From positions 434,001 to 498,000 of the forward strand of contig JAJRPJ010000010.1 in NCBI GenBank assembly GCA_024280835.1: a stretch of 64,000 bases of DNA, in the 5' to 3' direction. Source of the DNA: Candidatus Zixiibacteriota bacterium. Its GTDB lineage: Bacteria; Zixibacteria; MSB-5A5; GN15; JACZUZ01. Under the pieces are notes generated by a model. That model made no database searches. It saw only the letters and a program-made list of their open reading frames with translations, and had not been told where the DNA came from. Position 1 is the first letter of the stretch. Every line of letters begins with the position of its first letter. The translations under genes and the position numbers were made by a program. Shown here piece by piece: positions 10,072 to 18,467 of the stretch.

Positions 10072-11028
10072 ATGACGATGACAAAACTGAAGAAGCATTC
10101 AACAAGGGTGATAGTGGCTTTAGTGTTTTGCCTGAGCCTTGGAACGCTCGCGAGCCCTCAAATAGTATCTGCCGCGGAGTTCAAATCCTTAGAGATAGAT
10201 CTGGCCTTGCACCAACTACGCTATGGCTCTCAAGATAGAATCGCGGCGCTACAAGATGGTGGAGAGGGGTTGGATGATTTCAACGACGGCGCCTCATTCT
10301 CCGAAGATCGTGGTTCAGGTTCAAAGTCCGGCCGTAAAAGCCCCTTCAAAGCTGGATTACTTTCGCTAATTATTCCAGGTTTAGGGCAAGTCTACAATGG
10401 CTCCCATATCGGCAAAGCTGCGCTGTTTGCAGGCGCCGAAGTGACTTTCTTGCTAAGCGCAAAAAAGTTCGACAATGACGCCAATGAAATTGTTGGGAAT
10501 TTCGAAAATTTCGCTCGAGCCAATTGGAATGAAGAAGATTACTTTAGATACCTTGAGAGTGTCTACGGTGACACAACTGACGCAAATGATGATTTAGGCG
10601 GAAATCATGGTCACCATCTCCCTAGCACAGAAACACAGCAATACTTTGAGATGATTGGCAAGTATGACCAATTCTCATACGGCTGGGCGCGCTCTGAAGA
10701 TTTTGGCCCTAATGACACTTTGCCTTGGGATACCGCTGGAAGCGTTTCACAGTATGAGTATGCATTCGGCGATCGTTATCCGTCGCCAAAGCGCTTAGCC
10801 TACAATGAAATGCGCGCCAATGCCAATAACACTTTTGGCGATCGTGATCAGATGGTCATCTTTGCCATCGTCAATCACTTGGTGTCATCAATCGATGCTG
10901 TTATCTCCGCTAATCGTCATAACAAGACGCTAAAGGGTTCCAGTGGTGGGTTGAGTTTTCACCCTTCAGTGCGGCACGACCAAAACTGGGCCTTGATTCC
11001 TGAAGTAAAACTCAGTTTAAGTTTTTGA
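10072..11028 (+). CDS. DUF5683-like envelope protein, first of two tandem paralogues
   Basis: The start is chosen at ATG 10072 (GAGGG at 10056-10060); in-frame TTG 10048 and ATG 10054 are alternatives. A signal peptide ends near VSAAE. The recognisable part is the segment around residue 95: AGLLSLIIPGLGQVYNGS followed by GKAALFAGAE, which resembles the short double hydrophobic segment of DUF5683/TM2-like proteins. The rest is acidic and hydrophilic with no known domain. Function is unknown. It sits between the secreted M6 protease and a homologue with the same layout (next gene), so an envelope role linked to secretion is possible but unproven. Confidence 0.6.
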   Translation: MTMTKLKKHSTRVIVALVFCLSLGTLASPQIVSAAEFKSLEIDLALHQLRYGSQDRIAALQDGGEGLDDFNDGASFSEDRGSGSKSGRKSPFKAGLLSLIIPGLGQVYNGSHIGKAALFAGAEVTFLLSAKKFDNDANEIVGNFENFARANWNEEDYFRYLESVYGDTTDANDDLGGNHGHHLPSTETQQYFEMIGKYDQFSYGWARSEDFGPNDTLPWDTAGSVSQYEYAFGDRYPSPKRLAYNEMRANANNTFGDRDQMVIFAIVNHLVSSIDAVISANRHNKTLKGSSGGLSFHPSVRHDQNWALIPEVKLSLSF

Positions 11029-11061
11029 CGAAGAATGAATACCGCACTTATACTATTATTG

Positions 11062-11103
11062 ATGTGATATGAACAATGTGATATGAACAATGTGATATGA
11101 ACA
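11062..11103 (+). repeat. Three tandem copies of a 14-bp unit at a gene start
   Basis: The unit ATGTGATATGAACA occurs exactly three times head to tail (11062-11075, 11076-11089, 11090-11103). Each copy holds ATG-TGA and a second ATG. The second ATG of the last copy (11097) is in frame with the following gene. Confidence 0.95.
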
Positions 11104-11126
11104 ATATTGTGGACAGGAATAAAATA

Positions 11127-12077
11127 ATGCTGACTATTAGACGTCTAGCAGCTTTGATGTGTTTTGTTGTCACCTATGTAATCCTCTACAGTTCTTCGGC
11201 ACTGGCGCTGGATTCGTCGAAGTCAGAAACTAGTTTGGACATACAACCAACCTTTCAAGTTACGACCAAATTGACTCTTGAGCCAGTTGCCCCACTCTAC
11301 CGTAGCGCCGCATTGCGCAAAGACTTTAATGAACTAGGCAACTCCGAATTTGCCAATCGAAACGATGAATTAGGTGACGACTTTTTCGACAAGAACAATA
11401 GGAAAGAGGTCACCGCTGAGAGTAGTTACCGTAAGCGTTCAGCATTCACTGCTGTCGCGCTTTCAACTCTATTGCCAGGAGCTGGCCAATGGTACATCGG
11501 CAACAAGCGTGAAGCACGGCTGTTTCTAGGAGCAGAGGCTGGGATTTGGGCAAGTTTTGCAGCGCTCAAAGTTTATGCTGGATGGAAACAGGACGATGTC
11601 GAACGTTTTGCAACACGCCACGCAGGTGTCAATGGTATTGAGCAGGATGAACAGTTTTTTCGCCAACTAACATTCTACTCAAGTCGAGAAGAATACAACT
11701 CACTCGGAAGAGCTTTTAACCCAGATTTACCATTCATCGATGATACACCAGAGACGGATTGGAATTGGGATTCGCAGGAGTCACGTCTAACCTTTCGTCA
11801 GTTGTTCAATGACCAAAACAGCGCAGACCGTAATGCGGATTTCATGTTCATCGCTGCCGTTGTCAATCGTCTGACTTCGGCGGCTTTAGCTTGGCGGTCC
11901 AGTAAGAAGCACAACAACCGTCTGGGTAACGAAGATGATGTCAATGAGTTTGGCTCCACCACTTCTCGAAAAAAATATGCCAAAGCCGAAACTAGAACAA
12001 CTCTTAGATTAGTCCAGCCAGCTAGGGGTAGAAACGCTAGTGATGGACTAATGTTGGCCTTTACTCGTTCGTTTTGA
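11127..12077 (+). CDS. DUF5683-like envelope protein, second of two tandem paralogues
   Basis: Two starts are possible: ATG 11097 inside the 14-bp repeats, or ATG 11127, which has AGGA at 11115-11118 and gives a clean signal peptide (hydrophobic core, then SSALA). I chose 11127. The segment STLLPGAGQWYIGNKREA followed by LFLGAEAGIWASFAAL matches the one in the upstream gene (PGLGQVYNGS, LFAGAE), and both proteins share the layout of signal peptide, acidic linker, hydrophobic pair and polar C-terminus. This is probably an old tandem duplication. Function is unknown. Confidence 0.6.
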   Translation: MLTIRRLAALMCFVVTYVILYSSSALALDSSKSETSLDIQPTFQVTTKLTLEPVAPLYRSAALRKDFNELGNSEFANRNDELGDDFFDKNNRKEVTAESSYRKRSAFTAVALSTLLPGAGQWYIGNKREARLFLGAEAGIWASFAALKVYAGWKQDDVERFATRHAGVNGIEQDEQFFRQLTFYSSREEYNSLGRAFNPDLPFIDDTPETDWNWDSQESRLTFRQLFNDQNSADRNADFMFIAAVVNRLTSAALAWRSSKKHNNRLGNEDDVNEFGSTTSRKKYAKAETRTTLRLVQPARGRNASDGLMLAFTRSF

Positions 12078-12094
12078 TTCCACATTAAACCCTC

Positions 12095-13144
12095 ATGACC
12101 TCGAATTTCAAAGAGTACGCAAAAAGTGTTCATGGCAATCTCGGCCTTATCTGTGGACTATTCGCTGTTCTGACTCTGGCCCTGACACTAACTTGTTGCT
12201 CAGGCGCCAAGGGCTCACTTACTGACAATGCAGAATCACGCCCCCTCGCAGACAAGGCAACCGATGTAGCGCCCGAGATATTGAAGACCCCTATAGCTCT
12301 AATTGTTACTCGAGAAATCAGCGGTGAGTTGTTAGGTAAACCACTCACCGCTCCTAGTGGAATTCGCAGGAGCGCTTCAGGTCACTACTTCTTGATAGAT
12401 CGCGGTAATCATCGACTTCTAAAACTCGATAGCGCCTTCTTACCGTTAGTCGACTTTGGTGGAGCAAATTCGAGTGGTGGAGAGTTAGATGCTCCAGAGC
12501 GGCTAGCCCTAGATGGCCGCGGAAATGTCTATTTATCAGATGCCGAAGCGCTAGAGATTTTTCAATTCGATGAAGACTTAAATTTGATTATCAATATCCG
12601 ATTCCTTGACACTGCTGATGCGCTCAAATTCGGCGCACCAAGTGGTCTGGCCGTGGATAATGATGGCTACTTATGGGTGAGCGACGCCGAACGTTCTCGT
12701 TTAGCTATCTTCGATAACTTCGGTCTCTTTAAGGAGTTCTACGCTGATTACAACTCTGGTGGTCAGCCGCTAGAGCGGCCAGCGGGGATGTTTGCTTTGA
12801 AGGAAGGAGGCATGATAGTTTGTGACGAGGGTGAGGGACGCGCTGTGATCTACAACTCCTATGGAGTGCAACTTGATGTTATCGGCGAAGGGATCCTTGA
12901 AAGTCCAGTTGATGTCAGTCTCGACAGTAGTGGCAGAATTTGGATTTCCGACAAATCTCTAGGTGAAATTCTCTGCTTTGATAGAGATGGCTACTTACTC
13001 CTACGCACTGGTGACCTCGGGGCCGCCTATGACCTCAAATTGCATTCTCCGCTTGGCATTTGTATCAGTGGTGATGAGACCCTCATTATTGCGGATTCTG
13101 GCGCCAACAGGATCCTAATTTGCCGCATAATTCTAGCATCATAA
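12095..13144 (+). CDS. NHL-repeat beta-propeller protein, likely lipoprotein or secreted
   Basis: 349 residues. The N-terminus has a hydrophobic stretch followed by LTLTCCSGA, a possible but imperfect lipobox. The rest consists of NHL-type blades: FLIDRGNHRLLKLDS, RLALDGRGNVYLSDAEA, GLAVDNDGYLWVSDAERSR, DVSLDSSGRIWISDKS and LIIADSGANRILI. Such six-bladed propellers bind proteins, glycans or RNA and occur in many envelope proteins. No clear Shine-Dalgarno precedes the ATG. The gene starts 17 bases after its upstream neighbour, so it may be co-transcribed with the DUF5683-like genes. Substrate unknown. Confidence 0.75.
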   Translation: MTSNFKEYAKSVHGNLGLICGLFAVLTLALTLTCCSGAKGSLTDNAESRPLADKATDVAPEILKTPIALIVTREISGELLGKPLTAPSGIRRSASGHYFLIDRGNHRLLKLDSAFLPLVDFGGANSSGGELDAPERLALDGRGNVYLSDAEALEIFQFDEDLNLIINIRFLDTADALKFGAPSGLAVDNDGYLWVSDAERSRLAIFDNFGLFKEFYADYNSGGQPLERPAGMFALKEGGMIVCDEGEGRAVIYNSYGVQLDVIGEGILESPVDVSLDSSGRIWISDKSLGEILCFDRDGYLLLRTGDLGAAYDLKLHSPLGICISGDETLIIADSGANRILICRIILAS

Positions 13145-13216
13145 CTGTTAATCTATAGGGGAGCAGCGGATTAGCTTGTAGTTGACATGCAACTCGATTA
13201 ACTCTATGTTTTTGCC

Positions 13217-14077
13217 GTGAGAAACGTAACCAGTGTCCTACGGCTAATTAGAATCCAGAACTGCATTCTCGCTAGTTTTGCGGTGATTGTAGGCGGATAT
13301 TTGCAATCTCTGGAGCCTAATCTATTTCAATTGTTCCTCTTTGCCCTAATCGCTGGCTTGGTTTGCGGAGCGGGCAATGCCCTCAACGACCGTCTCGATA
13401 TTGAAGGTGACCGTGTAAATCATCCCGACCGTCCATTGCCGCTTGGAACATTACGTGCCATCGAAGCTAGCGTAGTAGCGATCGTCTTGGGAGGAGCTGG
13501 TTTGGCTCTTTCGCTCTTACTGGAATGGCACCTTATCGCCATAGTGGTTGGCTCAGAGGCGCTTTTGGTCTGGTACAACTTCCGTCTCAAGAAAATTGCC
13601 ATAGTTGGCAATGTCGTCGTTGCGTTGATGGGAGCCGTTACAGTTATCTCAGGTGGAATTGCTTCGGGAGGCAATATCCTACAACTACCTGGCAGCGTCT
13701 TTCCTGCAGCCTTAGCGTTTTTCCTACACTTAGCTCGCGAAATGACAAAAGATATTCAGGACGTTGCTGGAGATAGAATCGTCGGATTTTCAACCTACCC
13801 TGTAACACGCAATCCGCGTGCGGCTCTAACCATTGCAACACTATCAGCGGGAGTGATGGTTCTGCTGACACTTCTACCTGTCTATCTCAATTGGTACAAC
13901 CAAACTTACATCTTTATTGCCCTTCTGACAGTTGATGTTCCACTATTGGTAATTCTCATCCTTTTGAATATCGAGAGTAAACCCAAGACTCTAAAGGCCG
14001 CAACTTTGATTTTCAAACTCGGTCTGGTAATGGGGCTTTTGGCGGTCTACCTCGGCGGCGCAACTAGCGCAACTTAA
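13217..14077 (+). CDS. UbiA-family prenyltransferase (geranylgeranylglyceryl-phosphate/DGGGP synthase-like)
   Basis: 286 residues with about eight or nine hydrophobic helices. Both Asp-rich motifs of the UbiA superfamily are present: NDRLDIEGDRVNHPDRPLP near residues 56-75 and DIQDVAGDR near residue 180. These bind the Mg-prenyl diphosphate. The pattern of motif 1 is the one common in DGGGP synthases and their bacterial homologues rather than in MenA or 4-hydroxybenzoate enzymes. The start is GTG at 13217. The acceptor substrate cannot be told from sequence; membrane-lipid, quinone or other prenylation are all open. Confidence 0.8.
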   Translation: MRNVTSVLRLIRIQNCILASFAVIVGGYLQSLEPNLFQLFLFALIAGLVCGAGNALNDRLDIEGDRVNHPDRPLPLGTLRAIEASVVAIVLGGAGLALSLLLEWHLIAIVVGSEALLVWYNFRLKKIAIVGNVVVALMGAVTVISGGIASGGNILQLPGSVFPAALAFFLHLAREMTKDIQDVAGDRIVGFSTYPVTRNPRAALTIATLSAGVMVLLTLLPVYLNWYNQTYIFIALLTVDVPLLVILILLNIESKPKTLKAATLIFKLGLVMGLLAVYLGGATSAT

Positions 14078-14087
14078 GGCGGCTCAG

Positions 14088-15092
14088 ATGTACAAATCCT
14101 CGTTTATGAATCCACGTTATCGTCAGACACACTCTTGTAAGATATTGCTTTGTCTTGCAACTAGTTTTCTACTAACTGTGTCTATAGTAGATAGGGCGCT
14201 TTACGCTCAAGAGCAGAGCGTGACAGGCGCAACTGAAATAACAGACGCCAGCTCACTAGTTGACATTAAAGTAGAGGCATTTCTAAGCGCTACCCGAATG
14301 TCCTTTAACGACACAGCGACGATGACTTTGCGGCTAACTTGGGCTGAAAACGAATTCGACCCACAAGAGAGGAAGGCGCCTAATCTTGAATTAAGGCGCA
14401 TGAGAGTTGGTTCGGTGACAGCAAAAAACCGCCCTTATACAGCTGGTGGCAAAAAACGGATTTCTCAAGAATACATTTACACCCTGATCCCAATATCCAG
14501 CGGACTGGGTGTTATTTCTCCCGTCCGAGTGGATTTCTTGCGAAAATCTGATTCTCGGATAGGCTCGGTGGTTAGTCCTCAATTGCAAGTGACGATATTA
14601 CTGCCTGAGATTATCAAGGACCCAAGCGATTCTAATTTGAGAGTTATTACCTTCGTTTTGATTGGGCTTTTTGTCCTAGGGGCTTTCGTCTTTATTGTTC
14701 TGCGAAAGAAACGAGGCCAAGACATAGCCCAGAAGAACCAATTATCGGAGAAGCAAAGCCGCCTAGATTCTGCTCTAGAAGCCTTGAAAACCGCTTCATC
14801 TGGAACAAAAGCTGAGTTTTTTGACTCCCTCTATGAATTTCTCTATGCTCTCTTGCGCGATGGCGAATGGATAACCGCGCGTAAGGGCGATAGCGATTCT
14901 GTTCTCGATGAATTGTCGCAAGCTTCTTTGCCAGAGGACACTAAACGCCAGTTAAGCGCTTGGTTAGAACTTAGCTCCCACGAAAAATTTTCACCTGGTC
15001 GTGGAACCCCTGGGGAGACTTTGCGTGTATACTATGAGGTCGAGAGCTTCATGAATGAGGTTTGGCCAGCGGCTAACCAGAAGACAAGTTAG
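14088..15092 (+). CDS. Short BatD-like membrane protein
   Basis: 334 residues: signal peptide (cleavage near LYAQ), one Ig-like/oxygen-tolerance domain (VDIKVEAFLSATRMSFNDTA onward), a single transmembrane helix near residues 184-204 (VITFVLIGLFVLGAFVFIVL, then RKKRG) and a cytoplasmic helical tail. This is a BatD arrangement with one beta domain instead of several. It begins 10 bases after the prenyltransferase gene and lies upstream of moxR, so it is the first of three BatD-like genes in this locus. Confidence 0.6.
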   Translation: MYKSSFMNPRYRQTHSCKILLCLATSFLLTVSIVDRALYAQEQSVTGATEITDASSLVDIKVEAFLSATRMSFNDTATMTLRLTWAENEFDPQERKAPNLELRRMRVGSVTAKNRPYTAGGKKRISQEYIYTLIPISSGLGVISPVRVDFLRKSDSRIGSVVSPQLQVTILLPEIIKDPSDSNLRVITFVLIGLFVLGAFVFIVLRKKRGQDIAQKNQLSEKQSRLDSALEALKTASSGTKAEFFDSLYEFLYALLRDGEWITARKGDSDSVLDELSQASLPEDTKRQLSAWLELSSHEKFSPGRGTPGETLRVYYEVESFMNEVWPAANQKTS

Positions 15093-15094
15093 TC

Positions 15095-15124
15095 CACAGA
15101 ATGAAACAAAAATCACAGAATGAA
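15095..15124 (+). repeat. Two direct copies of an 11-bp word
   Basis: CACAGAATGAA occurs at 15095-15105 and 15114-15124 with a period of 19 bases, just after the stop codon of the short BatD-like gene and before the moxR promoter. Role unknown. Confidence 0.6.
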
Positions 15125-15147
15125 GCTGAGACACTGATAAGCACAGA

Positions 15148-15177
15148 TTGACTACGAAGAGTTTTAACTGATAAAAT
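15148..15177 (+). promoter_or_regulatory. Sigma-70-like promoter for the moxR-bat operon
   Basis: TTGACT (15148-15153) and TAAAAT (15172-15177) are separated by 18 bases, a near-consensus housekeeping promoter. It is about 90 bases upstream of the moxR start in a 173-base gap. Promoter rules for this lineage are not known, so this rests on the general consensus. Confidence 0.5.
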
Positions 15178-15265
15178 CTTCTCTGCAGTAAAAGTCATGG
15201 TTCAAGTAGAATGAATCTGTTTTAATAGTTATCCCTGAAAGACATAGAATTAGTTAGGAGCAAAA

Positions 15266-16264
15266 ATGAATCAAGCAGTCCACGATATTGACCAAATACA
15301 ATCATTGGTGGAAAAAGAAAGCTCGTTTGTTAACAAGATAAATGAGCAAATGCAAAATATGATTGTTGGCCAAAGCTATCTGTTAGATCGCTTGTTAATT
15401 GGCCTACTTGCCGATGGCCACTTACTTATAGAAGGTGTCCCAGGGCTAGCGAAAACTCTAGCGGTCAATACTTTAGCGAAAACAATCAAAGCATCCTTCA
15501 AGCGCGTCCAATTCACACCTGACCTTCTGCCAGCGGATTTGACTGGCACCATGATTTACAATCCGCAAAAGGCGGAGTTCTTCGCGCGCAAAGGACCGAT
15601 TTTTGCCAACATAGTCTTGGCAGATGAAATCAATCGAGCTCCTGCGAAAGTTCAATCAGCGCTTTTGGAGGCCATGCAGGAGCGGCAAGTCACTCTTGGT
15701 GATGAGACATTCATACTCGACAAACCATTTATGGTGCTGGCAACACAAAACCCTATTGAGCAAGAGGGAACCTATCCGTTACCCGAAGCGCAGATGGATA
15801 GATTCATGCTCAAACTAAAAATCACCTATCCATCGCCAACCGAAGAACGGATGATTATGGATAGAATGACGTCGTCATGTCCAATTGAAGTTTCGCCAGT
15901 TACCACAACTGAGGACCTTTTGAGAGCTCGTGAGATTGTTGGGCAGATTTATGTCGACGAGAAAATCAAAGACTATATCATCAATATTATCTTCGCGACA
16001 CGCGAACCTGCGAAGTATGGCCTCAAGGACACCGCTGACTTAATAGAGTACGGCGCCTCGCCTCGTGCGACTCTTTATTTACATGCCGCCGCTCGTGCGC
16101 ATGCGTTTATTCAAGGCCGCGGGTATGTGACTCCTGAGGATATCAAAGCTATCGGCGCCGATGTCCTGCGTCATCGTATAGCTGTGACCTATGAGGCCGA
16201 GGCCGAGAATGTCACCTCAGATGATTTGGTCACGAGAGTCTTTGACACTATTGAAGTGCCATAG
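15266..16264 (+). CDS. moxR: MoxR-family AAA+ ATPase
   Basis: 332 residues, the usual length. The Walker A motif is GVPGLAKT near residue 57, Walker B and the following loop are LADEINRAPAKVQSALLEAMQE, and sensor 1 lies in ATQNPIEQEGTYPLPEAQMDRF; all are hallmarks of MoxR. MoxR proteins act as chaperone-like ATPases that partner with VWA-domain proteins. Here they would be the DUF58, BatA and BatB proteins downstream. A good ribosome site (TAGGAG) precedes the ATG. The end of the gene overlaps a set of 15-bp repeats. Confidence 0.95.
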   Translation: MNQAVHDIDQIQSLVEKESSFVNKINEQMQNMIVGQSYLLDRLLIGLLADGHLLIEGVPGLAKTLAVNTLAKTIKASFKRVQFTPDLLPADLTGTMIYNPQKAEFFARKGPIFANIVLADEINRAPAKVQSALLEAMQERQVTLGDETFILDKPFMVLATQNPIEQEGTYPLPEAQMDRFMLKLKITYPSPTEERMIMDRMTSSCPIEVSPVTTTEDLLRAREIVGQIYVDEKIKDYIINIIFATREPAKYGLKDTADLIEYGASPRATLYLHAAARAHAFIQGRGYVTPEDIKAIGADVLRHRIAVTYEAEAENVTSDDLVTRVFDTIEVP

Positions 16265-16296
16265 ATTGAAGTTTCATAGGTTTGAAGCGCCATAGG
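16251..16296 (+). repeat. Three imperfect 15-bp direct repeats across the moxR stop codon
   Basis: TTGAAGTGCCATAGA (16251-16265), TTGAAGTTTCATAGG (16266-16280) and TTGAAGCGCCATAGG (16282-16296). The first copy encodes the last MoxR residues and the TAG stop; the other two lie downstream and keep the TAG. Confidence 0.85.
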
Positions 16297-16424
16297 GCGA
16301 AGCGTAGCGAACGCAGTGGCAATGTATGTGTCATGGGCGTTAAGAGTGTGAAGCAAGGAAAGGGCGATTGTTGTTCTGGTCTTGCGTTGGTTAATAGAAA
16401 ATCTTACTTGTTTGGATATATTAC

Positions 16425-17303
16425 TTGTCTCTTTCTCGTGAAATACTCGCTAAAGTAAAGCGTATAGAAATTCGCACTAAACGATTGGTCAATGACCTCT
16501 TCGGTGGGGAATATCATTCTTCCTTCAAAGGACTTGGAATGGAATTCGACGAAGTTCGCGAATATATGCCTGGCGACGATGTGCGCTCTATTGACTGGAA
16601 TGTCACAGCGCGCACAGGGGTTCCTTATATTAAGAAGTTCCGTGAAGAGCGCGAGCTAACAGTTCTTTTTATCTTTGACGCATCATCGTCCTCATACTTC
16701 GGAGCGCATGAGCGCCTTAAATCTGATGTCGCCGCCGAGTTATGTGCTTTGTTAGCCTTCTCGGCAATCAAGAACAATGACAAAGTCGGCATGATAATCT
16801 TCACCGACCATATCGAAATGTATATCCCGCCCAAAAAAGGCCGTGGGCATGTCCTGCGTCTTATTCGTGAAATACTGGCCTTTGAGCCAACAGGGCACGG
16901 CACAGATATCGGGATGGCTTTGGAGTACCTAATGAGTGTCACCAAGCGCCGCGCAGTAGTCTTCTTGGTCTCTGACTTCATCGACAGTAACTTTGACAAA
17001 CCCCTGCGTGTCGCCAATCGTAAACACGATATGATCGCTCTGAAAATCGCTGATAGGCGTGAATTGGAGTTCCAGTCGGCTGGGATACTCGAATTAGAAG
17101 ACTCCGAAACAGGTGAGCTGTTTTTGGTGGATACGTCTTCAAAGAAATTTCAGGTCGAGTTTGCTAGTCGAGTTAGTCGTGAAGACGAACGTCTCAAAAA
17201 GCGCTTTGATTCAATGAACCTTGACCTCATCAGAATCCTAACCGATGAGCCATATTTTCTACCGCTAATGGCTTTCTTCAAAAGACGGGGGAAGAGGCGC
17301 TAG
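16425..17303 (+). CDS. DUF58 (VWA-like) protein of the Bat/MoxR locus
   Basis: 292 residues. The N-terminal half holds the DUF58 signature (GEYHSSFKGLGMEFDEVREY then GDDVRSIDWN). It is followed by a VWA-like fold with FIFDASSSSYFG in the position of the metal-ion-dependent adhesion site. The only workable start upstream of the conserved region is TTG at 16425, with a stop codon 30 bases before it and no clear Shine-Dalgarno. DUF58 proteins are standard partners of MoxR. The 160-base gap after moxR contains repeats. The stop codon directly abuts the next start. Confidence 0.9.
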   Translation: MSLSREILAKVKRIEIRTKRLVNDLFGGEYHSSFKGLGMEFDEVREYMPGDDVRSIDWNVTARTGVPYIKKFREERELTVLFIFDASSSSYFGAHERLKSDVAAELCALLAFSAIKNNDKVGMIIFTDHIEMYIPPKKGRGHVLRLIREILAFEPTGHGTDIGMALEYLMSVTKRRAVVFLVSDFIDSNFDKPLRVANRKHDMIALKIADRRELEFQSAGILELEDSETGELFLVDTSSKKFQVEFASRVSREDERLKKRFDSMNLDLIRILTDEPYFLPLMAFFKRRGKRR

Positions 17304-18467
17304 ATGGTAAAAACTCACTCCATAGGCTTCTGCGGTAGATTTGCTCTACGATTGTTTATCGTTGTGCTTTGTCTGTTTACGCTCTTGTCGCCAAGCCAAA
17401 CAAAGTTGTTTGCGCAAAACAACGCCACCCCGGCGCCTGAAGTCAGCGCGACAGTTGACAAGGTCGAGGCATTTGTTGGAGATGTCTTTATAGTCACTGT
17501 TTCAGTTATTGCCGACTCCAGCGCTCGTGTCGCTCCCTTAGGGCTCGCCGAAAAGTTAGGCGATTTTGATGTTCAGGAGGTGGAGGTTGCCGAGCCTGTC
17601 ACTCTCGAGGATGGCAGAAGGCGCTACCGAACTACAATCAAACTGTGGGCTTTGGAAATCGGCGAAAGCGAGATACCGTCACTACCAGTTTACTATACCG
17701 GTCAAGACGATGTCGTCGATTCGGCGCAGACCAGCGCTATGACTGTGACTGTTTCCTCAGTTGTCGGTGACGCTCTCGATAGCGCTTCAATCAAACCTCT
17801 GCGCGAACCATTGCCAGATCCTCTGGGACTCAACCAAGGCTTCGTTCGTTCGAAACTCTTCGGTTGGCTGCTGATTGGCTTGATAGTTGTAATCGGCGTT
17901 CTAGTTTGGTGGTTTATATTGCGCAAACGCAAAGAGGAAACTGAATGGGTTGACCCGCGGCCAACTTGGCAAATAGCTTTGGACAGATTAGCTGACCTAC
18001 GCAATCAACCATTTTTGGCGCAGGAACTCTACAAAGAATACTACACCGAGCTAACAGATACATTGCGCGACTATCTAGGTTCGGCGCTGTCCACTCATAC
18101 GCAAGACATGACAAGCTCCGAGTTGCTCTCATCACTAGAAGCCGATTCACTGACGATTGTCTATCGTGGGCACATTGCAGATGTCTTGAAACAAGCCGAC
18201 ATGGTCAAATTCGCAAAAGCCAAACCACGTACCGAGCGTCCAACGCAGGATTTCGAAACTGTATATTCTGTGATTCAATCATTACGCGATGATCTCGCAG
18301 AGAGAATGCGGATTGAAGAGGAACGCCAAGCGGCCATGCAAGCTCAAAAGAATCTATCGGCAAGTAATGAAGCTGAGATTGATGGTCGGTCGAATAGTGA
18401 AGAGATCGCGCCCAGCCCCGAGCCACAGCATCCAAAAGAAGTCAGCCAGGAGGACCGCAATGTTTAG
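17304..18467 (+). CDS. BatD-like membrane protein with one Ig-like domain
   Basis: 387 residues: signal peptide ending near LFAQ, an Ig-like domain typical of BatD-type proteins (VDKVEAFVGDVFIVTVSV onward), a transmembrane helix near residues 193-211 (LFGWLLIGLIVVIGVLVWWF) and a cytoplasmic helical tail that ends in an acidic, low-complexity stretch. The cytoplasmic part resembles the region after the membrane helix in DUF4381/BatD families. The start codon follows the DUF58 stop without a gap, and the end overlaps batA by 8 bases, so translational coupling is likely. Confidence 0.65.
   Translation: MVKTHSIGFCGRFALRLFIVVLCLFTLLSPSQTKLFAQNNATPAPEVSATVDKVEAFVGDVFIVTVSVIADSSARVAPLGLAEKLGDFDVQEVEVAEPVTLEDGRRRYRTTIKLWALEIGESEIPSLPVYYTGQDDVVDSAQTSAMTVTVSSVVGDALDSASIKPLREPLPDPLGLNQGFVRSKLFGWLLIGLIVVIGVLVWWFILRKRKEETEWVDPRPTWQIALDRLADLRNQPFLAQELYKEYYTELTDTLRDYLGSALSTHTQDMTSSELLSSLEADSLTIVYRGHIADVLKQADMVKFAKAKPRTERPTQDFETVYSVIQSLRDDLAERMRIEEERQAAMQAQKNLSASNEAEIDGRSNSEEIAPSPEPQHPKEVSQEDRNV

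Noticed and set aside
18289-18459. N-terminal extension of BatA
   Set aside because: The extension overlaps the upstream gene in another frame, is highly basic and lacks a ribosome site, whereas ATG 18460 has AGGAGG at ideal distance.
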